Source: Pseudoalteromonas sp. R3 (GTDB lineage Bacteria; Pseudomonadota; Gammaproteobacteria; Enterobacterales; Alteromonadaceae). Taken from it: a stretch of DNA of 64,000 nucleotides. Positions 54,521 to 64,000 of this stretch are shown one piece after another. The first letter of the stretch is position 1. The number at the start of each line of letters is the position of its first letter. Position numbers and translations under genes: made by a program. The notes beneath the pieces were generated by a model. It did no database searches. It saw only the letters and a program-made list of their open reading frames with translations, and was not told where the DNA came from. The DNA lies in contig NZ_CP034834.1 in assembly GCF_004014715.1 (NCBI RefSeq), positions 310,001-374,000 on the forward strand, written 5' to 3'.

Positions 54521-54960
54521 TTGACGAACTAGGATGCGGCGAGTGAATATTCGTCACGAGACGTGTAGTTTGCCTCTTGTGGTGCAACAAAAGCACGCTT
54601 TGGTGCAGTTTATTTTCATCTCACTCAGTTTAAAGTCTAACCAAAACAAGCAGCTAACCTTTCATCTTGTTTTTGTCTCGCTTTGTCGTGCACTATTGTG
54701 GCTCTCAAGCATGTGTCGCACCAGTTGCCCGTGATGGCGCGTTTCCATTGTAACATTCTGGTTAATTGAACAGGATAGCCTCAGGAGCAGACCGAATTTG
54801 GAATCTGATTCGCTGCTTATTCTTTGTAGTACGACCAGCACAACAGGCCAGCATATACCTGGTCTGTTGCAAATAACAACGACAGCAGGCCTGTGCCAGA
54901 CTGTGAAAAGAACATGTTCGTACTGCACAACAATCGGTTCGATTAGTTGGAACACACATT
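54521..54960. other. Upstream region of the laminarin locus
   Basis: The 440 bases hold the promoter of the GH16 gene. They contain an 11-base inverted repeat (54841-54869) 92 bases before the ATG. No gene is accepted here. Confidence 0.55.
54841..54869. promoter_or_regulatory. Inverted repeat upstream of GH16 gene
   Basis: caacaggccag / ctggtctgttg (10 of 11 complementary) is separated by seven bases (catatac). It could be an operator for a regulator of the glucan locus or a leader-RNA hairpin. No regulator gene is adjacent except the LytTR system. Confidence 0.45.
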
Positions 54961-57621
54961 ATGATAAAAGTTGCAAAATCCCTCTCCAGTCTTGGCGTCT
55001 TGCTTGCGTTAGCGGGTGTAACCGGCTGTGGTGGCGACGCTAAAACACACACTGATCTAAGTAAAACTGACCCACAGGCACCGGTTTCTGACTGGCAGCT
55101 GGTCTGGCAAGACGAGTTTGATGACAGCCAAATCAACGCTCAGAACTGGACGCATGAAGTGGACTGCCTCGGCGGCGGAAACGAAGAGCGTCAGTGCTAT
55201 ACCGATGATAAGGCTAACTCGTATGTCAGCGATGGGACATTAAAAATTGTCGCGCTTCGTGCAGCGGATGGTGCTGAAAAACCCTATACATCTGCACGCC
55301 TTATCACAAAACATAAAGCGGATTTTAAATATGGCCGATTCGAAATGCGTGCAAAGTTACCCAGTGGGCAGGGTAGCTGGCCGGCATTTTGGATGCTGCC
55401 TACGGATGAAGTCTATGGGGGCTGGCCCAACTCTGGTGAAATTGACATAGTTGAAGCGGTTAACCTCAAAGCACAAGGTGCTGATGGCGCACCAGAGGCC
55501 CAAATTTACGGTACCTTGCACTATGGTAAGGATTGGCCGGACAACGTACATTCGGGTAGAGCACACATTCTGGCAGACGGTGCTAACCCGGCCGATGACT
55601 TTCATACCTATGCTGTGGAATGGCAAGAGGGAGAGATACGCTGGTATGTTGATGATTACCTTTATGCCACACAGCGACAATCAGAGCCCTTGTATGACAG
55701 TAACGGCGATGTTTTCAGTTTGAAACACCGGGGCTGGTTTGCCGAGTATCATGAGCAGGGTAGCGGCGAGCTGACCACACACTGGGATAGCGCGCCGTTT
55801 GACCAAAATTTTTATCTTATCTTAAACCTGGCTGTTGGTGGCAGCTGGCCGGAAGCGGTCAATGAAACGGGTGTGAATGCCGACGCGTTTGCAAATGGAC
55901 AAACCTTTGAAGTGGATTACGTCCGAGTCTACCAGTGCCAGCAAAATCCGACAACGGGTAAAGGATGCGAAACGATTCGTGCTGGATGGGACTCGCCCCA
56001 GGACGCATTGGTTGAGGGCAAGGCGCCTACTCCACCTCCCCCGGCAACAGCAGGTGATAGCCTGCAAATTTTTGACGGCGAGCTTAACAAAGACTGGCCT
56101 GCCTGGGATTGTTGTGGTGGCAGTGTGCCAGCCTTGGTGGACGACGACACTGCGGGAACGGTCATCGAGTTTAGCGTGGGTAGCGAACCGACGGTAAATG
56201 GTTTTATTTCTCGCGACCCGATGGCGTCTGATGCGGGCGGCACACCCAGCCCATTCGATGCGTCTTCCCTGATAGACTCTGGCATGGTGCGTTTCGAATT
56301 GAAAGTGACCTCAGCGCCTGTGGATGCACAAACGCCCTGGATGCTAAAAGTAGAAAGTGCGAACGGCGATAAGGTGATTGAAATTTCTTTGTCTGAGAGC
56401 ACAGAGGGCCTGCAACCCGTGGCCGGGCAGTGGCAAACCTTTACTTTTCCTTTACAGATGCTCGCTGAGCGAGGCCTGGATATCAGCAGCATTGACGCAG
56501 TCCTGATATTCCCGGCATGGGGCAGTGGCGAAGGCGCTGTTTATCGTGTCGCTGAAGTGGCCATTGCCGCACCACAAAGTGCTTCAGCGCTAGTGGTGTT
56601 TGAAGACAGTGAAAACCCTGCCTGGCCTATGTGGGATTGCTGTGGCGGATCAGTACCTACGGTTGAGCTAGACGACGATGCACACGGCAATGTTGCTGAG
56701 TTTAAAATCGGCGATACAGCGACGGTGATGGGCTTTATTTCCCGCCAAGACTTTATCACAGCTGAAGGCGTTAGCGCCGAGCCATTTGATGCTTCTTCTA
56801 TTCTGTCTAATGGTGTGGTTGAGTTCGATATGAAAGTAGTGAACGCACCACAAGATACGACTGCGACCTGGTCTTTTAAGGCTGAATCAGTGAACGCAGA
56901 AAGTGTCGCTGAAGTTGCTTTAGAGAGTAGTGTTCAGCAAGCCGCACCTGAAGTTGGCCAGTGGCAAACGTATACATTCAAATTAACTGACCTGGTTGCT
57001 GGAGGTTTAGATATCAGCGCGATTGATGTCTTGATGGTTTTCCCTACCTGGGATCAGGGCGCAGGTGCGGTATATCGCATAGACAACGTCAAGATTTACG
57101 ACCCGAATCAGGCCGATGACTTTGTAGGTGAAATTTTGTTTGCCGACAACGTTAAAGATAAATGGTCGCTGTGGGACTGCTGCGGTGGTTCCACCCCTAC
57201 GCTTGAAAATGATGATATGACTCAGGGAATGGTTGCCGAATTTAAAGTTGGTGCCGAACCAACGGTGATGGGGTTGTTTGCAGAAGACGGCCATTACCTC
57301 GATGCGTCAGCTTATCTGGAGTCCGGGTCAGTTCAGTTTGATCTCAAAGTCGTAACAGCACCGAGTGATAGCAGTGCTCCCTGGAAGTTTAAGATTGAGG
57401 CGCTGGATGCCGATTCTGTCTTAGAGCTAAATCTAGCAGACAGTCTGGAGGGCACGGCCCCTCAGGTTGGTCAGTGGCAAACCTATACTTTCCCTCTGCA
57501 GGCACTGAGTGACGGTGGGGTCAATATCAGTGGTATTGACATCATCATGGTTTACCCGGCCTGGGGGCAGGGTGAAGGAGCTGTATATCGGCTCGATAAT
57601 GTGATGATTACAGCCAAGTAA
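54961..57621 (+). CDS. GH16 laminarinase lipoprotein with three WDCCGGS repeat domains
   Basis: This 886-residue lipoprotein (lipobox LAGVTGC, Cys23) has a GH16 beta-1,3-glucanase domain (about 45-330). The catalytic motif is GEIDIVEA, with Glu160 as nucleophile, Asp162 and Glu165 as acid/base; WPAFWMLP and DFHTYAVEW are typical. Three tandem copies of a domain of about 175 residues follow, each opening with WDCCGGS(V/T)P (Trp382, Trp558 and Trp738) and ending with QWQTYTFPL-type strands and P-W-GEGAVYR-DNV. These resemble the C-terminal galactose-binding-like domain of Pseudoalteromonas ExoP. It should cut laminarin at the cell surface; the repeats probably bind glucan. It leads a locus with receptor, transporter and GH3 genes. 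Confidence 0.92.
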   Translation: MIKVAKSLSSLGVLLALAGVTGCGGDAKTHTDLSKTDPQAPVSDWQLVWQDEFDDSQINAQNWTHEVDCLGGGNEERQCYTDDKANSYVSDGTLKIVALRAADGAEKPYTSARLITKHKADFKYGRFEMRAKLPSGQGSWPAFWMLPTDEVYGGWPNSGEIDIVEAVNLKAQGADGAPEAQIYGTLHYGKDWPDNVHSGRAHILADGANPADDFHTYAVEWQEGEIRWYVDDYLYATQRQSEPLYDSNGDVFSLKHRGWFAEYHEQGSGELTTHWDSAPFDQNFYLILNLAVGGSWPEAVNETGVNADAFANGQTFEVDYVRVYQCQQNPTTGKGCETIRAGWDSPQDALVEGKAPTPPPPATAGDSLQIFDGELNKDWPAWDCCGGSVPALVDDDTAGTVIEFSVGSEPTVNGFISRDPMASDAGGTPSPFDASSLIDSGMVRFELKVTSAPVDAQTPWMLKVESANGDKVIEISLSESTEGLQPVAGQWQTFTFPLQMLAERGLDISSIDAVLIFPAWGSGEGAVYRVAEVAIAAPQSASALVVFEDSENPAWPMWDCCGGSVPTVELDDDAHGNVAEFKIGDTATVMGFISRQDFITAEGVSAEPFDASSILSNGVVEFDMKVVNAPQDTTATWSFKAESVNAESVAEVALESSVQQAAPEVGQWQTYTFKLTDLVAGGLDISAIDVLMVFPTWDQGAGAVYRIDNVKIYDPNQADDFVGEILFADNVKDKWSLWDCCGGSTPTLENDDMTQGMVAEFKVGAEPTVMGLFAEDGHYLDASAYLESGSVQFDLKVVTAPSDSSAPWKFKIEALDADSVLELNLADSLEGTAPQVGQWQTYTFPLQALSDGGVNISGIDIIMVYPAWGQGEGAVYRLDNVMITAK

Positions 57622-57633
57622 ACCTAAACCGAT

Positions 57634-57652
57634 GGCGTGGCATTGCCACGCC
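57634..57652 (+). promoter_or_regulatory. Intercistronic hairpin GH16-TonB receptor
   Basis: The perfect stem ggcgtggc-att-gccacgcc lies 13 bases after the GH16 stop and 32 bases before the receptor ATG. There is no T-run, so it is more likely to stabilise mRNA or adjust relative expression than to terminate. Confidence 0.5.
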
Positions 57653-57683
57653 CAGACAGCGAAAATTATTCAAGCAGGTCATT

Positions 57684-60641
57684 ATGAATACAGTAAATTA
57701 TAAACTCTCTCATGTCGCGATTCTGATCGGTGCGGTACTTGGCACTTCTATGGTACAGGCAGAGCAAGAAGCTGCGCAGGCTGGTGAAGAAACCCCAGAA
57801 GTGATTGAAGTGCGTGGTATTAAGGGCAGTTTGATTCGCTCCATGAACGTTAAACGAGACATGTCGGGCGTGGTGGACGCGATTTCAGCAGAAGAAATGG
57901 GTAAGTTTCCCGATACCAACCTGGCGGAGTCTTTACAACGAATTACCGGCGTGGCGGTGAGCCGCAGCAACGGGGAAGGGAGCCAGATCACGGTGCGGGG
58001 ATTTGGCCCGGACTTTAACCTGGTGACGCTCAATGGCAGGCAAATGCCGGGAACCGGTAATAGTCGCTCCTATAACTTTGAGAACTTGTCGTCTGACGGA
58101 GTTTCAGCACTGGAAGTGTATAAGACGGCCCGTGCGGATAATCCGACCGGTGGATTGGGCGCGACGGTGAATATTGTTACTGCACGCCCGCTCGACAGCG
58201 GTGCGGAAAAAATGTCCTTTTCAGCTAAAGCGATTCATGACTCTTCCAATGTGGCAGGCGACGACATTACGCCAGAGGTCTCCGCCCTTTACTCAAATGC
58301 GTTCTTTGACGAATCGGTGGGATTTGGCTTTACCATTAATCACCATCGTCGAGACTTTCAACAGCAAAGCGCCAATATTCAGGGCTGGCAGGCGAATGTA
58401 GACTTGCCTACCAATCTGGACGCTGACAGTGTTGTTGATAATCGTCCGCTGAATAAGGACGGGGTGCCAGCAGGAGACTACTTCTTCCCCCGGGATATGA
58501 ACTATCAGATAAGCGACTTGCAGCGTGAGCGAACCAATGGTCAGCTTGTTTTTCAGTATGCGCCTAATGACGACATTGTGATGACACTCGATTACACCGG
58601 CACGAAATCCATAACCGGCAAGAACGCGATTTCATGGGGCATGTGGAATGACTATGGTGGCAACATCAACGGTTACGAGCTGGATGAAAATGGCACAGTT
58701 GTGTATGCCGACATCAGCGGCAACGACGGCTCATTCAGCGCCTCGCGCTCAACGACTGAGGTAAACGAGCGTTCCGTTGGTTTTAATGTCCAATGGCAGG
58801 CGAGTGATGCACTGAGCCTCACTTTGGATTATCACGATTCCCAAAGCGAAACCGACAATGGCGCAGACTCAGGCCTTGGTAGTGAGGGCACATTGGTATT
58901 GGGTTCAGATCAGCTAACGACCAAGCGCTACGATTTTCGAAGCTCAGAGATCCCACATGCAGAAATCCTGTGGCGAAATGGTACCAATGAGCTGGCAGCC
59001 AGCGAAATCGACTCTCACTTTAGTCAGTTTGTACACTCCCCAGGCAAAGCCACGGTTGAGCAATTACAGCTTGATGGCGTCTGGGAAAACCTTAGCGATC
59101 GCTGGGGATTAGTGAATGTCAAATTTGGTGTGGCGCGTACTGAGCAGGAGATGAGTGGCTCGAATGCCTGGAGTGGCTTAATTGGAGGCTTTTTATTTAA
59201 CCCTGCCTGGCCGGAACTATTCCCCGATGGCATGTTTACCCAGCATGACACGAGTGACTTCCTTAATGCATTTGACGGTGGCGGCAGTGCGTTACAGCCT
59301 CACTATTACTACACCTTTGACTTCGATGAAGTTGCTGCTCGCTCTGAAGCCTTTTTGACCAATGACTTACTCGGTGGCAGTGACTATTTCGCGACGACAG
59401 CATATCACGATATGGGAACTGTCTCGCGTGAAAGCGTGACAGAAGAAACCAGCAGTATCTACCTGTCCAGCTTCTGGGAGTTTGAAGTTGCCAGCTATCC
59501 GGTACAGATAAACGCAGGTGTACGCTATGAGCAAACCGATGTGACCAGCAGCACTTTCCAGCCAACGCCAACGGCCGTGTGGTGGAAAGGTGGCAGTGAA
59601 TGGCATACCCAGTTTTTACCTGATGGCGATGCCTTCTTTACCCTTGAAGGTGAGCACGACGTGGTGTTACCTATGGTGGACTTACGCGTAGATGTCAGCG
59701 ATGAGCTGGTTGCCCGACTGTCCTGGGGTAAAACCATTTCCCGTGCGCCGCTTGGCGACCTGGTCGGTGGCCGAAGTCTAACCAACAGCCCTAAAATCGG
59801 TTCGCGCAATGCCAGTGAAGGTAATACCAACTTGCAACCGTTCGAGTCGACCAACTTTGACCTTAGCCTGGAGTACTACTACAGCGAGGGCAGCTATGCA
59901 GCTATTGGATACTTTGATAAGTCGGTGAAAAACTTCATCGGCAGTCAGGTTAACTCGACGACTGTAGAGGGGTTTCACGATATTTATCAGGGTCCCAGAT
60001 GGTTGCAAGCCGTTGCAGACATCGAAAGTCGTGGCGAGCAGGCCACCAATGACGCCATTTTTGCTCAGATGCAGGCCAATGGCGCAACGCTGAATGAGCA
60101 GGGCTACATCACGCCCAACGCTGATGACCCGTTGATCGTGTGGGATTTTACACGACCTTTTAATGCGCCCGATACTAAGTCCGTTGACGGTTTTGAAGTG
60201 GCAGTACAACACCTGTTCGGCGAAACCGGTTTTGGCGTCGGGGTTAATGCGACATTTGTTAATGGCGATGTGGAGTTCGATGTTACCAGTCTTAAGCAGC
60301 AAACCCCGCTCACAGGACTTAGCGACTCTGCCAACTTTCAGGTGTTTTATGAGCTCGACGGCCTGTCGGTAAAACTGACTTACGCTTGGCGAGACGAGTA
60401 TTTGATCGGAGTAGGTCAGGATCAGGGATCTTCCGATAACCCGCCACAATTTGCTAAGGCTTTTGGTCAATGGGATATGAGCGTTAACTACGACATGACG
60501 GAGCAGTTGACCGTGTTCTTCGAGGGCGTGAACCTCAATGATGAAACTGAGCAAGGCTTTGGTCGATATGAACGGCAATTCCTGTTCGCCCGCCAATACG
60601 GTCCCAGGTATGCGCTGGGCTTCCGATATAAGTTCAATTAA
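57684..60641 (+). CDS. TonB-dependent receptor, glucan/laminarin type
   Basis: The 985-residue outer-membrane receptor has a signal peptide (to MVQAEQ), a TonB-box-like [11 protein letters not shown], and a plug typical of carbohydrate receptors ([49 protein letters not shown]). The long barrel ends in GFRYKFN. It lies between the GH16 and MFS genes, so it most likely imports laminarin oligosaccharides into the periplasm using TonB energy. It starts 62 bases after the GH16 stop and is followed by a terminator-like hairpin. Confidence 0.9.
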   Translation: MNTVNYKLSHVAILIGAVLGTSMVQAEQEAAQAGEETPEVIEVRGIKGSLIRSMNVKRDMSGVVDAISAEEMGKFPDTNLAESLQRITGVAVSRSNGEGSQITVRGFGPDFNLVTLNGRQMPGTGNSRSYNFENLSSDGVSALEVYKTARADNPTGGLGATVNIVTARPLDSGAEKMSFSAKAIHDSSNVAGDDITPEVSALYSNAFFDESVGFGFTINHHRRDFQQQSANIQGWQANVDLPTNLDADSVVDNRPLNKDGVPAGDYFFPRDMNYQISDLQRERTNGQLVFQYAPNDDIVMTLDYTGTKSITGKNAISWGMWNDYGGNINGYELDENGTVVYADISGNDGSFSASRSTTEVNERSVGFNVQWQASDALSLTLDYHDSQSETDNGADSGLGSEGTLVLGSDQLTTKRYDFRSSEIPHAEILWRNGTNELAASEIDSHFSQFVHSPGKATVEQLQLDGVWENLSDRWGLVNVKFGVARTEQEMSGSNAWSGLIGGFLFNPAWPELFPDGMFTQHDTSDFLNAFDGGGSALQPHYYYTFDFDEVAARSEAFLTNDLLGGSDYFATTAYHDMGTVSRESVTEETSSIYLSSFWEFEVASYPVQINAGVRYEQTDVTSSTFQPTPTAVWWKGGSEWHTQFLPDGDAFFTLEGEHDVVLPMVDLRVDVSDELVARLSWGKTISRAPLGDLVGGRSLTNSPKIGSRNASEGNTNLQPFESTNFDLSLEYYYSEGSYAAIGYFDKSVKNFIGSQVNSTTVEGFHDIYQGPRWLQAVADIESRGEQATNDAIFAQMQANGATLNEQGYITPNADDPLIVWDFTRPFNAPDTKSVDGFEVAVQHLFGETGFGVGVNATFVNGDVEFDVTSLKQQTPLTGLSDSANFQVFYELDGLSVKLTYAWRDEYLIGVGQDQGSSDNPPQFAKAFGQWDMSVNYDMTEQLTVFFEGVNLNDETEQGFGRYERQFLFARQYGPRYALGFRYKFN

Positions 60642-60651
60642 TTCCGAGTAT

Positions 60652-60700
60652 GCTCTGGTGGTTGCTTAGCGCGATGCCAGAGCGCGCTTTTCTTATTTTT
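60652..60700 (+). terminator. Intrinsic terminator after TonB receptor
   Basis: The seven-base stem gctctgg / ccagagc (60652-60658 and 60677-60683) is followed by gcgcttttcttatttttt. It is just past the receptor stop, so the transporter may be read at lower level or from its own promoter. Confidence 0.7.
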
Positions 60701-60715
60701 TGTTGGAAATTCATT

Positions 60716-61962
60716 ATGGCTAGTTCATCCGTGATACTGGAAACCAAGCATGAGTCGAATTCGGAACGGGGGCACAGATTTGCGCTGTTCACACTGACGA
60801 CTCTGTTTTTTATGTGGGGGTTTATTACCTGTTTAAATGACATTTTGATCCCCTACCTGAAAGGGGCATTTTCTTTAACTTATACCCAGGCTATGTTGGT
60901 GCAGTTTTGCTTTTTCGGCGCCTATTTTATTGTCTCTGTTCCTGCGGGGATGCTGGTTGGCCGAATTGGCTTCAAAAAAGGCATCATTACAGGCTTGAGT
61001 ATCGCAAGCATAGGGTGTTTGTTGTTCTATCCGGCAGCTGAGCTGGGTGTCTATGGGTTGTTTCTGGGGGCGCTGTTTGTGCTGGCTAGCGGCATTACTG
61101 TATTACAGGTCTCTGCAAACCCTTTTGTGAGTGCTCTCGGATCCGCCAAAACGGCCTCATCACGTCTGACGATGACCCAGGCATTTAACTCACTGGGTAC
61201 AACGGTTGCACCATTTTTGGTGCCTGGCTTATTTTCTCTGGCAGCAGTGAGCCGGCACATACAGACGCATCCGCAGTGCAATTCCCTTACCTGATGATAG
61301 CAATCACGCTTGCGGCGTTGGCTATTGTTTTTGCATTTATCAAGCTGCCGTCGCTAGGTGCTCAACCCCAGGGCGCGCCCTCTTTAAAAAAGGCACTGCA
61401 ATACCAGCACCTTAAACTGGGCGCAGTGGCGATTTTCTTATACGTAGGTGCAGAAGTCGCCATAGGCAGCTTCCTGGTGAACTTTTTACACGACCCTCGC
61501 ATTGCCGGGCTGAACGAAGCGCAAGCGGCTCAGCTAATCGCATATTACTGGGGCGGGGCGATGATCGGGCGCTTCATCGGTGCGCTGGTGATGCAAAAAA
61601 TCGCTGCGGGCAAAGTTCTGGCATTTAACGCGCTCATGGTCATTGTGCTGTTGTGTGTTGCTGTTATGACTGAAGGCAGTGTGGCGATGTGGTCTGTGCT
61701 GGCGGTCGGTCTGTTCAATTCTATTATGTTTCCAACCATTTTCAGTCTGGCAATCGACAAGCTGGGCGAAAGCGCCAGTCATGGTGCCGGCGTATTATGC
61801 CTGGCTATTGTCGGCGGTGCCATTGTGCCTTTGCTGCAGGGTATGTTGGCCGACGCTTCGGGCGTACAACTGTCATTCCTGTTGCCGGCACTGTGTTATG
61901 TATTTATCGGTTATTTTGGGCTCAAAGGACACCGACCTGTTTTGCTATCCACGGAGAAGTAA
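60716..61962 (+). pseudogene. MFS sugar transporter of the glucan locus, frameshifted
   Basis: Two frames make one FucP/GlcP-like 12-helix symporter of about 415 residues: 60716-61294 (starts [39 protein letters not shown]) and the continuation through 61962 (YYWGGAMIGRFIGALVM, IVGGAIVPLLQGMLAD). One base is missing around 61247-61254: adding a C or G in gtgagccggc joins ...SLAAV to [17 protein letters not shown] 60716 follows ggaa. It probably carries glucose or short glucan oligosaccharides across the inner membrane. The GH3 gene begins one base after its stop. Confidence 0.88.
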
Positions 61963-61963
61963 A

Positions 61964-64000
61964 GTGAAGAAAACAACCATCAAGATTTCACTCAGCGTGC
62001 TGGCTGCTGGTATCCTAACGGCGTGCGGCTCAGCGCAGCCATCGGCAGAAGTTAAGAAGGGGCTTGATATCTGGCCCAAAATACATTCAGAGGTGGGCAA
62101 AGATCCCGAAATAGAGCGTCAGGTTGCGGCACTACTGAGCAAGATGACGTTAGAGCAGAAAGTGGCCCAGATGATCCAGCCTGAGATCCGTGACATCACA
62201 GTCGAAGACATGCGGCGCTACGGTTTTGGTTCTTACCTCAACGGCGGCGGGGCATTTCCCGGCAACAACAAACATGCCAGTGTCAAAGACTGGGTCGACC
62301 TTGCCGAAGCCATGTATCAGGCGTCAGTAGATGATTCGCTGGATGGCATTAATATTCCCACCATGTGGGGGACTGATGCGGTGCATGGCCACAACAATGT
62401 GATTGGCGCGACGTTATTTCCTCATAATATCGGCCTGGGGGCTGCAAATAACCCTGAGCTGATTGAAAAAATTGCTCAGGCAACAGCGAAAGAAGTCATG
62501 GCAACAGGCATTGACTGGGTATTTGCACCCACAGTTGCAACTGTGCGTGATGACCGCTGGGGCCGCACCTATGAAGGTTATTCTGAAGACCCCGAGATAG
62601 TTAAAGCCTATGCGGCAGCCATAGTACATGGCTTGCAAGGCCATGCGGATGGAGATTTTTTGGGTGATGACCGGGTGATCAGTACCGTGAAGCACTTTCT
62701 GGGCGATGGCGGCACGGTCAAAGGAGACGACCAGGGCAATAATATCGACTCAGAACAAATGCTGTTTGATATTCATGCACAGGGGTACGTGGGCGGTCTG
62801 ACTGCGGGCGCACAATCTGTGATGGCGTCATTTAATAGCTGGCAGGGCGAGAAAATCCATGGTCATCATTACCTGCTGACCGAGGTCCTGAAGAACAAGA
62901 TGGGGTTTGATGGCTTTGTGGTGGGTGACTGGAATGGCCATGGTCAGATCCCTGGCTGTCGCAATGATGATTGTCCACAGGCTGTTAATGCCGGCCTGGA
63001 TGTGTATATGGTGCCGACCGATGCCTGGAAGCCGTTGCTTGAAAATACCATTGCACAAGTCAAAGCGGGCTTTATTCCACAGTCTCGTATCGATGATGCC
63101 GTTACGCGTATCTTGCGGGTGAAATTCCGTGCGGGATTGTTTGATAAACCCAGTCCGGCAAAGCGTCCGCATGCAAACAATAGGCAATTGATTGGCCACG
63201 AAGCGCACCGCGAAATCGCACGTCAGGCTGTTCGAGAGTCCCTGGTTTTGCTCAAAAATAATCATCAGTTGCTACCACTGGCACCTAATCAACGCATTTT
63301 GGTAGCCGGAGATGCGGCCGATAACATAGGCAAGCAATCGGGTGGCTGGACTATTACCTGGCAGGGCACCAATAATCAGAATAGCGATTTTCCGGGCGGC
63401 CAGTCTATTTATGATGGCATAGCTCAACAGGTTCAGCTGGCAGGTGGCGAAGTTGAACTGAGTGAGAATGGCCAGTTTGTTACTAAGCCAGACGTTGCCA
63501 TTGTCGTATTCGGCGAAGAACCTTATGCTGAAGGGCACGGAGATCGGGAGACGCTGATTTATCAGCACGGCAATAAACGCGACCTGGCATTACTCAAATC
63601 GCTCAAGGCACAGGGCATTCCTGTGGTTTCAGTCTTTATCAGTGGCAGAGCTATGTGGGTCAACCCGGAACTCAATGCCAGTGATGCCTTCGTTGCAGCC
63701 TGGTTACCAGGCTCTCAGGGCGAAGCCGTTGCAGATGTTTTGCTGCGAAACGCTAAAGGCGAGATACAGCACGATTTTAGTGGCCGCCTGTCATTCTCCT
63801 GGCCTGCACATCCCAGCAAACCGGTCAATCGCTACGATGAAGACTATGCCCCTTTATTGCCCTACGGGTTTGGCCTGAGTTATGGAGACCCTTCAATTCT
63901 GAGTAACACTTTATCAGAAAAGGTAGATACCGCACTTAGCTCGTCAGATGTTTATGCGCTATTCAATGGTAAAGCACAGCAGCCATGGCAGATGAGACTG
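61964..64000 (+). CDS. GH3 exo-beta-glucanase/beta-glucosidase lipoprotein (ExoP-like), 3' end outside the window
   Basis: The gene starts at GTG 61964 after cggagaag and is open for 679 codons to the window edge. It has a lipoprotein signal (LAAGILTAC). The GH3 alpha/beta barrel contains MTLEQKVAQMIQPEI, GTDAVHGHNN, WGRTYEGYSEDP, KHFLGDGGT and the nucleophile Asp322 in GFVVGDWNGHGQ. The GH3 C-domain has ARQAVRESLVLLKN, GGWTITWQG, EEPYAEGHGD (likely acid/base Glu) and LPYGFGLSYG. It resembles ExoP of Pseudoalteromonas sp. BB1, which acts on beta-1,3/1,4-glucans. It would finish laminarin breakdown to glucose; an Exop_C domain like the GH16 repeats is expected beyond the window. Confidence 0.92.
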   Translation, partial: MKKTTIKISLSVLAAGILTACGSAQPSAEVKKGLDIWPKIHSEVGKDPEIERQVAALLSKMTLEQKVAQMIQPEIRDITVEDMRRYGFGSYLNGGGAFPGNNKHASVKDWVDLAEAMYQASVDDSLDGINIPTMWGTDAVHGHNNVIGATLFPHNIGLGAANNPELIEKIAQATAKEVMATGIDWVFAPTVATVRDDRWGRTYEGYSEDPEIVKAYAAAIVHGLQGHADGDFLGDDRVISTVKHFLGDGGTVKGDDQGNNIDSEQMLFDIHAQGYVGGLTAGAQSVMASFNSWQGEKIHGHHYLLTEVLKNKMGFDGFVVGDWNGHGQIPGCRNDDCPQAVNAGLDVYMVPTDAWKPLLENTIAQVKAGFIPQSRIDDAVTRILRVKFRAGLFDKPSPAKRPHANNRQLIGHEAHREIARQAVRESLVLLKNNHQLLPLAPNQRILVAGDAADNIGKQSGGWTITWQGTNNQNSDFPGGQSIYDGIAQQVQLAGGEVELSENGQFVTKPDVAIVVFGEEPYAEGHGDRETLIYQHGNKRDLALLKSLKAQGIPVVSVFISGRAMWVNPELNASDAFVAAWLPGSQGEAVADVLLRNAKGEIQHDFSGRLSFSWPAHPSKPVNRYDEDYAPLLPYGFGLSYGDPSILSNTLSEKVDTALSSSDVYALFNGKAQQPWQMRL

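Noticed and set aside
55929..56492. 187-codon minus-strand frame inside the GH16 gene
   Set aside because: Antisense to the linker and first repeat; low-complexity Ser/Pro composition and no motifs.
59778..60596. 272-codon open frame on the minus strand inside the TonB receptor gene
   Set aside because: It is fully antisense to a well-supported receptor, has no recognisable domain and no ribosome binding site; GC-rich frames of this kind are common shadows.

Overview
The window looks like chromosomal DNA of a marine gammaproteobacterium of the order Alteromonadales, most likely Pseudoalteromonas. This is an inference from gene content: several large TonB-dependent receptors, a beta-1,3-glucan (laminarin) locus with ExoP-type proteins, split bacterioferritins with Bfd, LytS/LytTR signalling, and dispersed 'gtcatcc...ggatgacg' repeats. 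I saw no rRNA, tRNA, CRISPR array, prophage or origin.

Layout. 1-774: 3' part of a metallopeptidase-like gene. 1078-3127: a twice-repeated cassette of an XRE regulator and a five-helix membrane protein; one copy also carries an overlooked 36-residue double-glycine peptide gene. 4673-9726: TetR regulator, RND adaptor and RND pump (pump frameshifted). 9791-10332: tandemly duplicated repeat elements. 10459-18755: a mixed set with a VOC protein, L-threonine aldolase, an orphan Cys-rich GG-leader peptide, a phytase-like lipoprotein, an Asp/Glu racemase, a phytanoyl-CoA-dioxygenase-like protein lacking the iron-binding carboxylate, and a zinc phospholipase C. 18881-25376: a trehalose-type locus (TonB receptor, LacI regulator, MFS transporter, trehalase) tied together by two LacI-type palindromes. 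26049-28973: two WD40 lipoproteins and a NERD-like protein. 29083-37593: CDF transporter, a MITE-like element, a hybrid histidine kinase and a very large Reg_prop/PAS/GGDEF/EAL sensor. 37924-39124: Bfd and two complementary bacterioferritins with Fur-like boxes. 39484-44837: alkylation repair (AlkA-type, Ogt), a solute-binding protein, thymidine kinase, RlmF and a hydrolase. 44838-50101: TPR sulfotransferase and a TonB receptor gene cut by an IS30-family element. 50548-54520: LETM1-like small protein, M17 aminopeptidase and a LytS/LytTR pair. 54961-64000: laminarin utilisation (GH16 lipoprotein, TonB receptor, MFS transporter, GH3 lipoprotein running off the window).

Four genes (RND pump, trehalase, LytS-type kinase, glucan-locus MFS transporter) are each split by one missing base, three of them in a run of 4-5 G. 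This points first to homopolymer sequencing errors; all four would be full-length if corrected. The IS30 insertion is a different, real kind of disruption.

The best candidates for new biology are the XRE/membrane/peptide cassette, the orphan GG-leader peptide at 12017-12244, the HxG-type dioxygenase/halogenase-like protein at 15023-15931, and the triple WDCCGGS-repeat tail of the GH16 enzyme.
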